Shown one piece after another: positions 1 through 5,811 of a stretch of 8,014 nt of DNA (its first letter is position 1; each line of letters starts with the position of its first letter). The translations under genes and the position numbers were made by a program. Under the pieces are notes generated by a model. That model ran no database searches. It saw only the letters and a program-made list of their open reading frames with translations, and had not been told where the DNA came from. Source of the DNA: Deltaproteobacteria bacterium (GTDB lineage: Bacteria > Desulfobacterota > Desulfobacteria > Desulfobacterales > ETH-SRB1); NCBI GenBank assembly GCA_003647525.1, contig QMMZ01000067.1, positions 1-8,014 of the forward strand, written 5' to 3'.

Positions 1-42
1 TTACCAATTTCCAATTTCAAGTTTCAAGCCGTGAACGGCTAC
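1..42 (-). repeat. Dispersed repeat, copy A (inverted copy of 5877-5918)
   Basis: Read on the minus strand this stretch matches bases 5877-5918 at 39 of 42 positions by eye, with no gaps. The core is a run of near-identical 7-mers (TTGAAAC, TTGAAAT, TGGAAAT). The copy sits at the window edge, so its outer part may be missing. Its partner lies 5.8 kb away in opposite orientation. This type of AAATTGG-rich intergenic repeat is familiar from environmental anaerobe genomes, but no named family is assigned here. Confidence 0.8.
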
Positions 43-50
43 AATAATTT

Positions 51-77
51 AAATCCTGAATATCTTGTAAATCCTGT
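51..77. repeat. Three degenerate 9-nt tandem units
   Basis: The units AAATCCTGA, ATATCTTGT and AAATCCTGT follow one another exactly. The first and third differ at one base and the middle one is diverged. They lie between repeat copy A and the LivF remnant, in non-coding DNA. Function is unknown. The short array could be chance or a decayed piece of a longer intergenic repeat. Confidence 0.45.
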
Positions 78-120
78 CCAAAAAAATAATATTTAAAAAC
101 GCTAAAGTGTTAGATTCCTT

Positions 121-314
121 TTATAAAAACAGCTCCCTCAGCTTTTCCTTGTCGTTTTTGATATGATACTTTCCAGTTTTTCGGAATAAGCGATTTTGCC
201 CAGCCTAGAATAAACATGATGGCAAACTTCAAGCACCTCACGCACTTTTTGCTCCACGATCAGGATGGTCTTGCCGAATTTATTAATGTTTATGATACTT
301 AAAACTTGATTCAT
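121..314 (-). pseudogene. C-terminal remnant of a LivF-type ABC transporter ATPase, frameshifted
   Basis: On the minus strand from 314 the translation contains NKFGKTILIVEQKVREVLEV, then a LGKI segment. This matches the end of branched-chain amino acid ABC ATPases (LivF), where an EGKTILLVEQN-like strand, the H-loop region and a GKIVLSG-like turn occur in that order. The initial frame stops after about 52 codons. Moving one frame restores KNDKEKLRELFL followed by TAA at 121-123, the expected LivF ending, so one indel near base 150 is inferred. Walker A, the signature motif and Walker B are all absent, so the piece cannot be an active ATPase. The ATG at 314 lies 6 bases after the stop of the upstream antitoxin gene and may be fortuitous. 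LivF is the best fit; another ABC ATPase of that branch is possible. Confidence 0.6.
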
Positions 315-320
315 ATCTCG

Positions 321-557
321 TTAAACCCAATTTTGCAGATTCAAGCCCTTGACCCTTATGGTGGCCATAATCTCTTCAGTTGTCTCTTCTCCTTCCCAAC
401 TGCCGGCTAATTTAAAAAAGTCTTCAGGCCATTCATCTTTGAGTTTTGCCTTGATCAAATCTGCAACCCATTTAGACCGCGATTTCCCTGAAACTTTTAT
501 GGCTTTATTCAGTTTTTCCGACAAATTATCATCAATATAAATGGCTAACTGTGGCAT
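321..557 (-). CDS. Ribbon-helix-helix antitoxin (VapB/CopG-like), apparently orphan
   Basis: This encodes 78 residues. The first 45 read as a ribbon-helix-helix fold: a basic/hydrophobic strand (QLAIYIDD), then helix A (NLSEKLNKAIKVSG) and helix B (SRSKWVADLIKAKLKDEW). The C-terminal part WPEDFFKLAGSWE is the linker/toxin-binding motif seen in RHH antitoxins paired with PIN-domain VapC toxins. Such proteins bind their own promoter as dimers and neutralise the partner toxin in the cytoplasm. The ATG at 557 is chosen over a GTG at 566 because an AAGGAGG at 566-572 sits 8 bases upstream of the ATG and overlaps the GTG. The last residues (VKGLNLQNWV) do not look like the family's usual tail, so the 3' end may be altered. 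No toxin follows: the next DNA on this strand is an ABC ATPase remnant. The RHH assignment is firm; the VapB subtype is inferred. Confidence 0.82.
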   Translation of the reverse strand: MPQLAIYIDDNLSEKLNKAIKVSGKSRSKWVADLIKAKLKDEWPEDFFKLAGSWEGEETTEEIMATIRVKGLNLQNWV

Positions 558-578
558 AATGACCACCTCCTTGAGATA

Positions 579-607
579 TATTTACAAGTATATTTTATAA
601 TCGTCAA
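579..607 (-). promoter_or_regulatory. Candidate promoter of the RHH antitoxin gene
   Basis: On the minus strand TTGACG (602-607) and TAAATA (579-584) are separated by 17 bases and lie just upstream of the strong ribosome-binding site. The spacer and -10 region form an AT-rich near-palindrome (ATATA...TATAT, about 576-593), which could be the self-binding operator expected for an RHH antitoxin. The -35 is good and the -10 is weak. Confidence 0.4.
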
Positions 608-635
608 ATGGAAAAGTTGGAGGGAATTGATTGGC

Positions 636-665
636 CACGAATAAACACAAATTTACACGAATAAG
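636..665. repeat. Three-unit 10-nt repeat (CACGAATAA family)
   Basis: Three consecutive 10-mers, CACGAATAAA, CACAAATTTA and CACGAATAAG, run without gaps. Arrays of CACGAAT-like decamers are common intergenic repeats in environmental bacterial genomes and are often seen near GxxExxY genes; a GxxExxY remnant lies 40 bases away here. GGCC occurs on both sides (633-636 and about 702-705), the second copy preceded by the complement of TAAACAC, suggesting a partly palindromic unit. Confidence 0.55.
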
Positions 666-706
666 GAATAAAATCTTCTATCGAACAAATCTCTCGTGTT
701 TAGGCC

Positions 707-793
707 TTTCTTTTCCAAAAATCCTTAACCAAGTTTACTGTGCACTCCCATTGCTAAGCCAATGATTTTGTATGATAGATCTTTAAAAAACAC
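707..793 (-). pseudogene. GxxExxY-family N-terminal remnant with nonsense mutation
   Basis: On the minus strand from 793 the reading is VFFKDLSYKIIGLAMGVHSKLG, then TAA (725-727), then GFLEK in the same frame. GxxExxY proteins (small proteins of unknown function, about 125 residues) begin with a very similar segment: L-T/S-Y-K-I-I-G-L-A-M-E-V-H, a few residues, then LGYGFLEK. The stop codon therefore replaces a conserved tyrosine, and the conserved glutamate of AMEVH is glycine. After GFLEK the similarity ends at the CACGAATAA repeat region. The fragment is too short and broken to be functional. The match covers only 28 residues but is ordered and in one frame. Confidence 0.6.
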
Positions 794-1059
794 TTCCAGA
801 GGTGGAGCGATTTCCAACGCATTTTTACGAAGACGGTATTACAGGGATTGAGGGATCTCTTAATTGCCGTGCAATTATTGCATATAGACATTTTATTGGT
901 GATACCGATTATTCCTTTCACGATTTAATGCAGGAAATTGTTCCGAAAATGCGAAACTCCTGAAAATTTAAAAATACCAACCCGTCTGCTAATGGATGAG
1001 TACGATAGACCTCGCAGACCACGTGTCAATCCTCTCAAGAAGAGGGACTTTTTGTCAGA
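787..1059 (+). pseudogene. Unidentified decayed gene, two frames joined by a frameshift
   Basis: From 787 one frame reads 58 sense codons to TGA at 961-963, including HFYEDGITGIEGSLNCRAII and GDTDYSFHDLMQEIVPK. The next frame takes over near 945 and continues with ENLKIPTRLLMDEYDRPRRP and PLKKRDFLSD. Both halves have balanced, protein-like composition and join naturally if one base was lost or gained around 945-960. There is no start codon with a ribosome-binding site, and the 5' edge abuts the oppositely oriented GxxExxY remnant. The second frame stays open to TGA at 1115-1117, but bases from 1060 on belong to the permease remnant on the other strand. I do not recognise the family. Confidence 0.35.
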
Positions 1060-1668
1060 TCAATCCGGCCTGTATGGCTTGCCTAAAGCGGTTGGAGCTT
1101 TCCCAAAACAAATTTGAAGCACAGATTTAATACCTGGTTTATTTTCAGCCCACCTCAGCACGGATTCTTTCTCAACAAGATGCATCAGCAAAACTGTAAA
1201 AATCATTAAAGGAAACGGCGCAACCTGGAAAACCTGTGCAGGCACCGAAGGTAGCCATGCCTGGCAGTAAATAGCAGTAATTTGCAAAAAAGAGAAAAGG
1301 TATGCCCCAATCGCTACCTTTATCGGATTCCATGCGCCAAAAATAACGATAGCCAGTGCAATCCACCCTGTTCCTTCTGCTCCCTGGGGACGTCCCCATC
1401 CCGGTTTGGTGAAAAGAGAAAATGCAGCACCTGCAAGTCCCACAAGCAATCCACCGCAAACCGCATAAAAAAGCTGTACCTTTCGCGGGTCAGTCCCTCT
1501 GGCGTAGGCGGCTGCGGGATGCTCTCCCACAGACTTCAAATGAAGCCCCAAAGGGGTTCTATAAATATACCACCAGCAAAAACCTATAAGAAGCAGGCTG
1601 AAATAAACCGGCAAACATTGGTTGAAAAAAATCGATCCAAGGAACGGAACATCTTTTAAAAAAGGATA
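1060..1668 (-). pseudogene. N-terminally truncated ABC transporter permease (simple sugar/nucleoside type)
   Basis: The frame is open for 202 residues from 1668 to TGA at 1060-1062. Membrane-permease features appear in family order: PFLGSIFF, a hydrophobic segment (LPVYFSLLLIGFCWWYIY), the cytoplasmic coupling loop RTPLGLHLKSVGEHPAAAYA, a glycine-rich helix (GGLLVGLAGAAFSLF), then GTGWIALAIVIFGAWNP and QVFQVAPFPLMIFTVLLMHL. This is the C-terminal two-thirds of BPD_transp_2 permeases working with BMP-type binding proteins (NupQ/YufQ-like, usually about 300 residues). About 100 N-terminal residues are missing: an in-frame TAA at 1669-1671 precedes the homologous part. No start codon occurs before a TTG at 1614, which has no ribosome-binding site and lies inside conserved sequence. 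No cognate ATPase, second permease or binding protein is present. Confidence 0.75.
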
Positions 1669-1684
1669 TTAACGCTATGCGTTA
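1658..1684 (-). terminator. Weak candidate terminator downstream of the flavin/arsenate reductase fusion
   Basis: On the minus strand TAACGC-ATA-GCGTTA (1670-1684) forms a 6-bp stem with a 3-base loop. Six bases later comes a run of six T (1658-1663). It lies 45 bases after the stop of the upstream gene. The stem is short and the T-run displaced, so activity is doubtful. Confidence 0.3.
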
Positions 1685-1715
1685 TTATAGTGGGTAAAGT
1701 TTTGAGAAGGCTAAT

Positions 1716-1730
1716 TTTGGGACAGGCACT
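1716..1730. repeat. REP-like GGGACAGGCACT motif
   Basis: TTTGGGACAGGCACT resembles the half-site of a widespread REP/RAYT-associated intergenic repeat (AGTGCCTGTCCC on the other strand). Only one half is present and no inverted partner is seen nearby. It overlaps the stop codon of the flavin/arsenate reductase fusion gene (1729-1731). Family attribution is from memory and tentative. Confidence 0.3.
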
Positions 1731-2700
1731 AATAATTGTCTTTTATTAGGCGAACCACTCTGTTTTCGATTTCATCCCTGATTTTACGCATAAAATCAAT
1801 GGGTTTTCCTGCTGGATCAGGCAGATTCCAGTCCTCTGTTTTAACCCCGGGCATAAAAGCACACTCCTCACCGCAACCCATATTAATAATAATATCCAGC
1901 TTAACTTCATTAACTGCTTTTTTAATTGATTTGGGTTTGCGGAAAGCCATATCAAGCCCCTTTTCGCTCATTGCTTCAACCATTAAAGGATTAATTTTAC
2001 CGGCAGGACTGCTGCCGCCGCTTATAACTTCAAATTTATCTCCTGCAAGGTGCTGCGCGAAAGCATCCGCTATCTGACTGCGGCATGCATTTTCCCGGCA
2101 GGCGAACATAATTTTTTTTCTTCCAAGAAAAGGTTCTATAAGCTGGTTTGCTTTTTCCTTTACTTCCTTTAAGACTGATGGGTGTTTTTGCATATCTCCC
2201 GGATTTTCAATCTGTCTGTATGTCAGGCTTCCTTCCAGGCTTGTTCCTACTGCATCAAAAAAATATTTAATTGTAAGATGAAGTCCATTAAATAGATTTT
2301 TTCCTTTTGTTGCTCCAAGGGAAAGAAGAAATCCGCGCCGCCATTTCCGGTTTGGGTCATTCAATTTTAGCTTGTATCTTCTTGCCCAAAGCGCTTGACT
2401 TCTGTCAATTAGAGCTTTTAACTGAGCAGGAGCGCTATAAAAGAAAATGGGTGTGGCAGTTACTATAATATCGGCCTGGCGCAACAGCGGATAAATTTCA
2501 GAGTTCATGTCATCATCAAGCGGACAGAAACCTTTTTTTTCACAGACAGAATATTCTTTACAAGGTATAATATTTTTCTTATCAGCATCAATGACTTTTA
2601 TTTGTGCTCCCAACTTTTGTAATTCATTCATGAAAGCAGAGAGAAGAAAACTTGTGTTGCCGTTTTTTCGAGGGCTTCCCTGTAATCCAAGCGCCAGCAT
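1729..2700 (-). CDS. Fusion of NADPH-dependent FMN reductase/flavodoxin-like domain with ArsC-type arsenate reductase
   Basis: The protein has 323 residues in two domains. Residues 1-190 are a flavodoxin-fold FMN reductase or iron-sulfur-flavoprotein-like domain: phosphate-binding loop GSPRKNGNTS (8-17), cysteines 47, 53 and 59 before a DDDM motif, and PIFFYSAPAQLKALIDR. Residues 195-323 are the low-molecular-weight-phosphatase-fold arsenate reductase (thioredoxin-coupled ArsC type): P-loop CRENACR (C201-X5-R207), further cysteines 276 and 280 in MGCGEEC, and the acid loop WNLPDPAG (D295). ArsC domains reduce arsenate to arsenite via cysteine relay, normally recharged by thioredoxin; a fused flavin domain could supply electrons (inference). 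The ATG at 2700 gives the family-typical start MLALGLQGSPR. AAAGGAG lies only 2 bases before it; a GTG at 2730 would overlap the upstream gene by 23 bases. No arsR, arsB or acr3 is in view, so arsenic detoxification is not proven; a phosphatase role is the alternative. Confidence 0.85.
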   Translation of the reverse strand: MLALGLQGSPRKNGNTSFLLSAFMNELQKLGAQIKVIDADKKNIIPCKEYSVCEKKGFCPLDDDMNSEIYPLLRQADIIVTATPIFFYSAPAQLKALIDRSQALWARRYKLKLNDPNRKWRRGFLLSLGATKGKNLFNGLHLTIKYFFDAVGTSLEGSLTYRQIENPGDMQKHPSVLKEVKEKANQLIEPFLGRKKIMFACRENACRSQIADAFAQHLAGDKFEVISGGSSPAGKINPLMVEAMSEKGLDMAFRKPKSIKKAVNEVKLDIIINMGCGEECAFMPGVKTEDWNLPDPAGKPIDFMRKIRDEIENRVVRLIKDNY

Positions 2701-2707
2701 AGCTCCT

Positions 2708-2863
2708 TTAACCGATTCTCTTGTCAACACCTTCGGATTTGCAATCAGGCGTGTAACAGGTGGTGTCCAGAAATTCGCATTTCTTTTTGCATGATGGGCA
2801 TTGTTCGGGCGGAGTTTCAGCTTCTAATGAATATCCGCAATTACTGCATTTCCAGCTTGGCAT
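2708..2863 (-). CDS. Small rubredoxin-like metal-binding protein
   Basis: This encodes 51 residues ([16 protein letters not shown]...) with two CxxC knuckles, C6-x2-C9 and C22-x2-C25. The spacing and the CSNCGY and [10 protein letters not shown] segments match rubredoxin/rubrerythrin-type Fe(Cys)4 domains. Three further cysteines (29, 36, 41) lie in the tail [13 protein letters not shown], which classical rubredoxins lack. The predicted role is a cytoplasmic one-electron carrier or metal-binding accessory. GAGG eight bases before the ATG at 2863 sets the start; extending to a codon at 2953 adds a segment with no rubredoxin resemblance. The stop (2708-2710) lies 7 bases before the fusion reductase start, so the genes are surely co-transcribed and probably translationally coupled, suggesting it serves that flavoprotein (inference). 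A zinc-ribbon role cannot be excluded. Confidence 0.82.
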   Translation of the reverse strand: MPSWKCSNCGYSLEAETPPEQCPSCKKKCEFLDTTCYTPDCKSEGVDKRIG

Positions 2864-2909
2864 GGCGATTACCTCATCAGTAAACTTTTTGGTATTTTCA
2901 GGTGGAACT

Positions 2910-2938
2910 TTAATAAAACAGTTTTGGAGTTTCAGCAA
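2910..2938 (-). promoter_or_regulatory. Candidate promoter of the rubredoxin/flavin-ArsC operon
   Basis: On the minus strand TTGCTG (2933-2938) and TATTAA (2910-2915) are 17 bases apart, about 47 bases upstream of the rubredoxin-like start codon. Both boxes deviate from consensus. No arsenic-responsive ArsR operator was recognised in the 294-base divergent gap 2864-3157. Confidence 0.35.
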
Positions 2939-3022
2939 GAGACAGGATAACAAATTTTATTTGCATATATGTTGCTTTTCGCTTAATATTTTCAGTAAAA
3001 ATATTCGTAACACTTTAGCTTT

Positions 3023-3050
3023 TTGAAAACATATCCGCTTCAGGTATAAT
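3023..3050 (+). promoter_or_regulatory. Sigma70-type promoter for the HD-purH operon
   Basis: TTGAAA (3023-3028) and a perfect TATAAT (3045-3050) are separated by 16 bases. Transcription would start near 3057, leaving a 5' leader of about 100 bases before the HD gene. No purine riboswitch core was recognised by eye in that leader. Confidence 0.65.
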
Positions 3051-3157
3051 CAAATGCAAAATGGTGTTGAAATATAAGTTTAGAAGAATTCTGTTAAAAT
3101 TGATACCACAGCCAATATTAAAAATAAAGCGATATTTAGTGCCTGGAGACAGCTAAA

Positions 3158-3862
3158 ATGAGGGAACCTGATTCAGCGAGAAGGATTAAATCAGAAATTA
3201 ATGATAGCTGTCAGGCTGCCTCAAGTTTTTTTGTCGAGAATATAAAATTACTTGCAAAAAAAATGTTTGATGGCGCAAATGGCAGCCACGACTGGGATCA
3301 TACCAGGCGGGTATGTATGTTAAGCAAGCATATTGGAGCAGCAGAAGGATCTGACATGGATGTATTGCTTGTTGCGGCCTATTTGCATGATATTGGAAGA
3401 TGTCTTCAGGATGCATCCGCTGGTGCAGTTTGCCATGCTGAAAAAGGCGCGCAGATGGCATGGCCTATTATAAAGGATCTTCCCCTTTCAGAAAGCCGGA
3501 AGGAAAATATTATTCATTGTATAAGATCCCACAGGTTCCGTGGAAATCATGTTCCAAAGACAGCGGAGGCAAAAGTTTTATTTGATGCAGACAAGCTTGA
3601 TGCAATTGGTGCTGTCGGTGTGGCAAGAGCATTTTTATTTGCCGGTGAAGTTGGTGCAAGGTTGCACAGCCCTGATGTCAGCATAGAAGATTCCAGACCT
3701 TACTCAAAGGATGATACTGGTTACAGAGAATTTATGGTAAAACTTTCCAGGATTAAAGACAGAATCCAGACAAAAGAAGGACGGAAAATGGCAGAAGAGC
3801 GCCATGATTTCATGGAGCGTTTTTTTAAACGGTTTTTAGAAGAATATGAAGGGCAAAGGTAG
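3158..3862 (+). CDS. HD-domain phosphohydrolase (YedJ-like)
   Basis: The protein has 234 residues with the full HD metal-binding signature: H44 and H48 in SHDWDHTRRV, the H77-D78 dyad in AAYLHDIGR, H120/H125 in HCIRSHRFRG, and D143 in LFDADKLDAIG. This arrangement matches the uncharacterised HD hydrolases of about 200-230 residues related to E. coli YedJ, predicted cytoplasmic metal-dependent phosphohydrolases acting on nucleotides or other phosphomonoesters. The true substrate is not shown by the sequence. The ATG at 3158 has GGAG nine bases upstream. Only 5 bases separate its stop from the IMP cyclohydrolase gene, so it is the first gene of the purine operon and may act on a purine intermediate or by-product (inference). 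The C-terminus is charged and helical, without added domains. Confidence 0.85.
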   Translation: MREPDSARRIKSEINDSCQAASSFFVENIKLLAKKMFDGANGSHDWDHTRRVCMLSKHIGAAEGSDMDVLLVAAYLHDIGRCLQDASAGAVCHAEKGAQMAWPIIKDLPLSESRKENIIHCIRSHRFRGNHVPKTAEAKVLFDADKLDAIGAVGVARAFLFAGEVGARLHSPDVSIEDSRPYSKDDTGYREFMVKLSRIKDRIQTKEGRKMAEERHDFMERFFKRFLEEYEGQR

Positions 3863-3867
3863 TTATT

Positions 3868-4539
3868 ATGAGCATTAATGTTGTTGAAAAAATTGATGAG
3901 TATGTAAAGGTAAGGCATTTGCTTGTAAGCGTATCAGACAAACATGGGCTTGATAAGTTGATACCTCAACTTCTTGAGATCAATCCAGATGCAAAAATTT
4001 TTTCCACAGGCGGTACGTTCAACAAAATAAAGGAGATACTTGGAGAAAAAGCTTCATCATGCCTGACCCAGGTTTCTGATTATACAGGCCAGCCGGAAAC
4101 CCAGGGAGGTCTTGTTAAAACACTGGATTTCAAGATATATCTGGGACTGCTTACTGAGACTTATAATAATGCCCACAAAGAGGACTTAAACAGGACAGGT
4201 TCTGTGCCTATTGATATGGTTGTTTGTAATCTGTATCCTTTTAAAGAGACTATTGCAAAACAGGGAGTAACAGTTGAGCAGGCCAGGGGTAATATTGATA
4301 TAGGCGGTCCCTGTATGATAAGGGCATCAGCAAAGAATTTTTTGCGGGTTGCATCTGTTGTTGATCCATTGGATTATGAAAAAATTATTTCTGAAATGAC
4401 GGCAAATGACGGCAATATCTCTCTTGAACTTCGTTTTAATCTGGCGCAAAAGGCTTTTGCGCACACAGCAGTTTATGACCGTACTATTGCAGATTTTTTT
4501 GGTTCTAAATCATTTAACGATGTAACAAGCTGTTATTAG
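3868..4539 (+). CDS. purH: Stand-alone IMP cyclohydrolase (N-terminal half of PurH)
   Basis: The protein has 223 residues and corresponds to the MGS-like cyclohydrolase domain of PurH, which closes FAICAR to IMP in the last step of de novo purine synthesis. Visible motifs are LVSVSDKHGL (19-28), IFSTGGT (44-50), VKTLDFKIY (83-91), NLYPF (121-125), GNIDIGGPCMIRASAKN (141-157) and VVDPLDY (164-170). It ends where the formyltransferase domain would begin in bifunctional PurH (about 510-530 residues); the second domain is a separate gene 21 bases downstream. The active site is unusual: canonical GRVKTLHP reads GLVKTLDF, losing an arginine and a histidine, while the lysine (K85), the tyrosine of NLYPF, the aspartate of NIDIGG and the lysine of AKN remain. 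AAGG nine bases before the ATG supports the start. The assignment is firm; activity of the variant site is inferred. Confidence 0.9.
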   Translation: MSINVVEKIDEYVKVRHLLVSVSDKHGLDKLIPQLLEINPDAKIFSTGGTFNKIKEILGEKASSCLTQVSDYTGQPETQGGLVKTLDFKIYLGLLTETYNNAHKEDLNRTGSVPIDMVVCNLYPFKETIAKQGVTVEQARGNIDIGGPCMIRASAKNFLRVASVVDPLDYEKIISEMTANDGNISLELRFNLAQKAFAHTAVYDRTIADFFGSKSFNDVTSCY

Positions 4540-4560
4540 GATTTTTAAAGGAGATAAAAT

Positions 4561-5811
4561 ATGGCAGAAGATCTGAAAAAAATGTACAAGACAATCATGG
4601 ATGACCATTTTACGCCGAATATGGAAATCAGCTTTACGGACAAGGATAAAAGGCAGACTCTTTTTTATGAAAAAGTTACCTGGACTATAGATAATGTTGA
4701 AAAAGGCTTAAGATACGGTGAAAATCCAGGGCAGGAGGCAGCTCTTTACAAACTTGTTAATGGAAACCTGATTCTTGGGGAAACACAAATCATACAGCCG
4801 GGCCGGTATCTGGCATCAGATATTGAACTTTTGCAGTCAGGCAAGCATCCAGGCAAGACAAATTTGACTGATGCTGACAATTCCCTTAATATCCTGAGAT
4901 ACTTTAAAGACAAGCCTACCGTGGTAATTGTAAAGCACAACAATCCATGCGGAGTGGCCCAGTCTGATACACTTGAGGATGCATATATTAAGGCGAACAT
5001 AGCGGACAGAATCGCTGCCTTTGGAGGTTGTATTGCAGTTAACAGGTCTGTTGACAGAGCAACGGCTGAGACAATTAACAGACAGTATGCCGAAGTTGTA
5101 GTTGCCCCTGATTTTGAAGAAGGGGTTATGGATATTTTTGCAAAGAAAAAAAATCTCAGAGTTATAAGGATAGGCAATATAGACAGACTGACGGATTTTG
5201 TCGGGCAGAGATTTGTAGAATTCAAAAGCCTTATTGATGGCGGTATTATTACGCAGTGGTCTTTTGTGCCTGCTGCCCGGTCAAAGGGTGATTTAAAGAT
5301 GGCCGAGTGTGAATACAAAGGGAAGAACTACAGAGTAAGGCGGGAGCCAACTGAGAAGGAATATAATGATATGCTGTTTGGATGGCTGGTAGAGTCGGGA
5401 GTTACATCGAACTCTGTTATTTATGTAAAAGACCTGGTTACAGTTGGTATTGGCACAGGCGAGCAGGACAGGGTAGGGGTTGCCGAGATAGCGCGGGATA
5501 AGGCATATCGAAAGCTTGCTGACCGTTACTGCTTTGAGATGGATCAAATTCCTTATAATGAATTAAAAGATAAAGATAAAAAGCAAGAGATTGACAGCAG
5601 AGTTGCAAGTAAAAAGGGCGGACTGATAGGTTCCGCAATGGTCAGTGATGCATTTTTCCCATTCAGGGATGGTGTTGATGTGGGGCTAAATGAAGGTGTT
5701 TCCGCAGTGATTCAGCCGGGCGGGTCAAATAATGATTATCAGTCAATTGAGGCCTGTAACGAGGCAGATGCCACAATGGTTTATACAGGGCAGAGGAGTT
5801 TCAAGCATTAA
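4561..5811 (+). CDS. purH: Stand-alone AICAR formyltransferase (C-terminal half of PurH)
   Basis: The protein has 416 residues and transfers a formyl group from 10-formyl-tetrahydrofolate to AICAR, giving FAICAR for the preceding gene's cyclohydrolase. Motifs in order are LRYGENPGQ (50-58; canonical form ends PHQ, so a histidine is glycine), VKHNNPCG (124-131, with the catalytic lysine-histidine pair), AAFGGCIAVN, VVVAPDF, and the C-terminal PGGSNND (from 386) followed by ATMVYTGQRSFKH, which keeps the final histidine. The domain is about 80 residues longer than its counterpart in bifunctional PurH (about 330), with charged N-terminal and internal additions, including a KDKDKK-rich stretch before the glycine-rich core. 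AAAGGAG seven bases before the ATG is a strong site. It is the last gene of the HD-purH-purH operon. No clear terminator follows; a repeat begins 66 bases downstream. Confidence 0.92.
   Translation: MAEDLKKMYKTIMDDHFTPNMEISFTDKDKRQTLFYEKVTWTIDNVEKGLRYGENPGQEAALYKLVNGNLILGETQIIQPGRYLASDIELLQSGKHPGKTNLTDADNSLNILRYFKDKPTVVIVKHNNPCGVAQSDTLEDAYIKANIADRIAAFGGCIAVNRSVDRATAETINRQYAEVVVAPDFEEGVMDIFAKKKNLRVIRIGNIDRLTDFVGQRFVEFKSLIDGGIITQWSFVPAARSKGDLKMAECEYKGKNYRVRREPTEKEYNDMLFGWLVESGVTSNSVIYVKDLVTVGIGTGEQDRVGVAEIARDKAYRKLADRYCFEMDQIPYNELKDKDKKQEIDSRVASKKGGLIGSAMVSDAFFPFRDGVDVGLNEGVSAVIQPGGSNNDYQSIEACNEADATMVYTGQRSFKH

Noticed and set aside
321..566. GTG at 566 as start of the RHH antitoxin
   Set aside because: It overlaps the Shine-Dalgarno AAGGAGG, which is ideally spaced for the ATG at 557.
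1031..1053. Small hairpin CCTCT-AGAGG followed by five T, as a plus-strand terminator
   Set aside because: The 5-bp stem is weak and the same bases encode the coherent PLKKRDFLSD segment of the unidentified reading frame.
2708..2953. Longer 81-residue version of the rubredoxin-like protein
   Set aside because: The extra N-terminal 30 residues show no family resemblance, and the GAGG site favours the ATG at 2863.
4746..5318. 190-residue open frame antisense to the formyltransferase gene
   Set aside because: It lies wholly opposite a strongly conserved enzyme, with no ribosome-binding site or recognisable motif.
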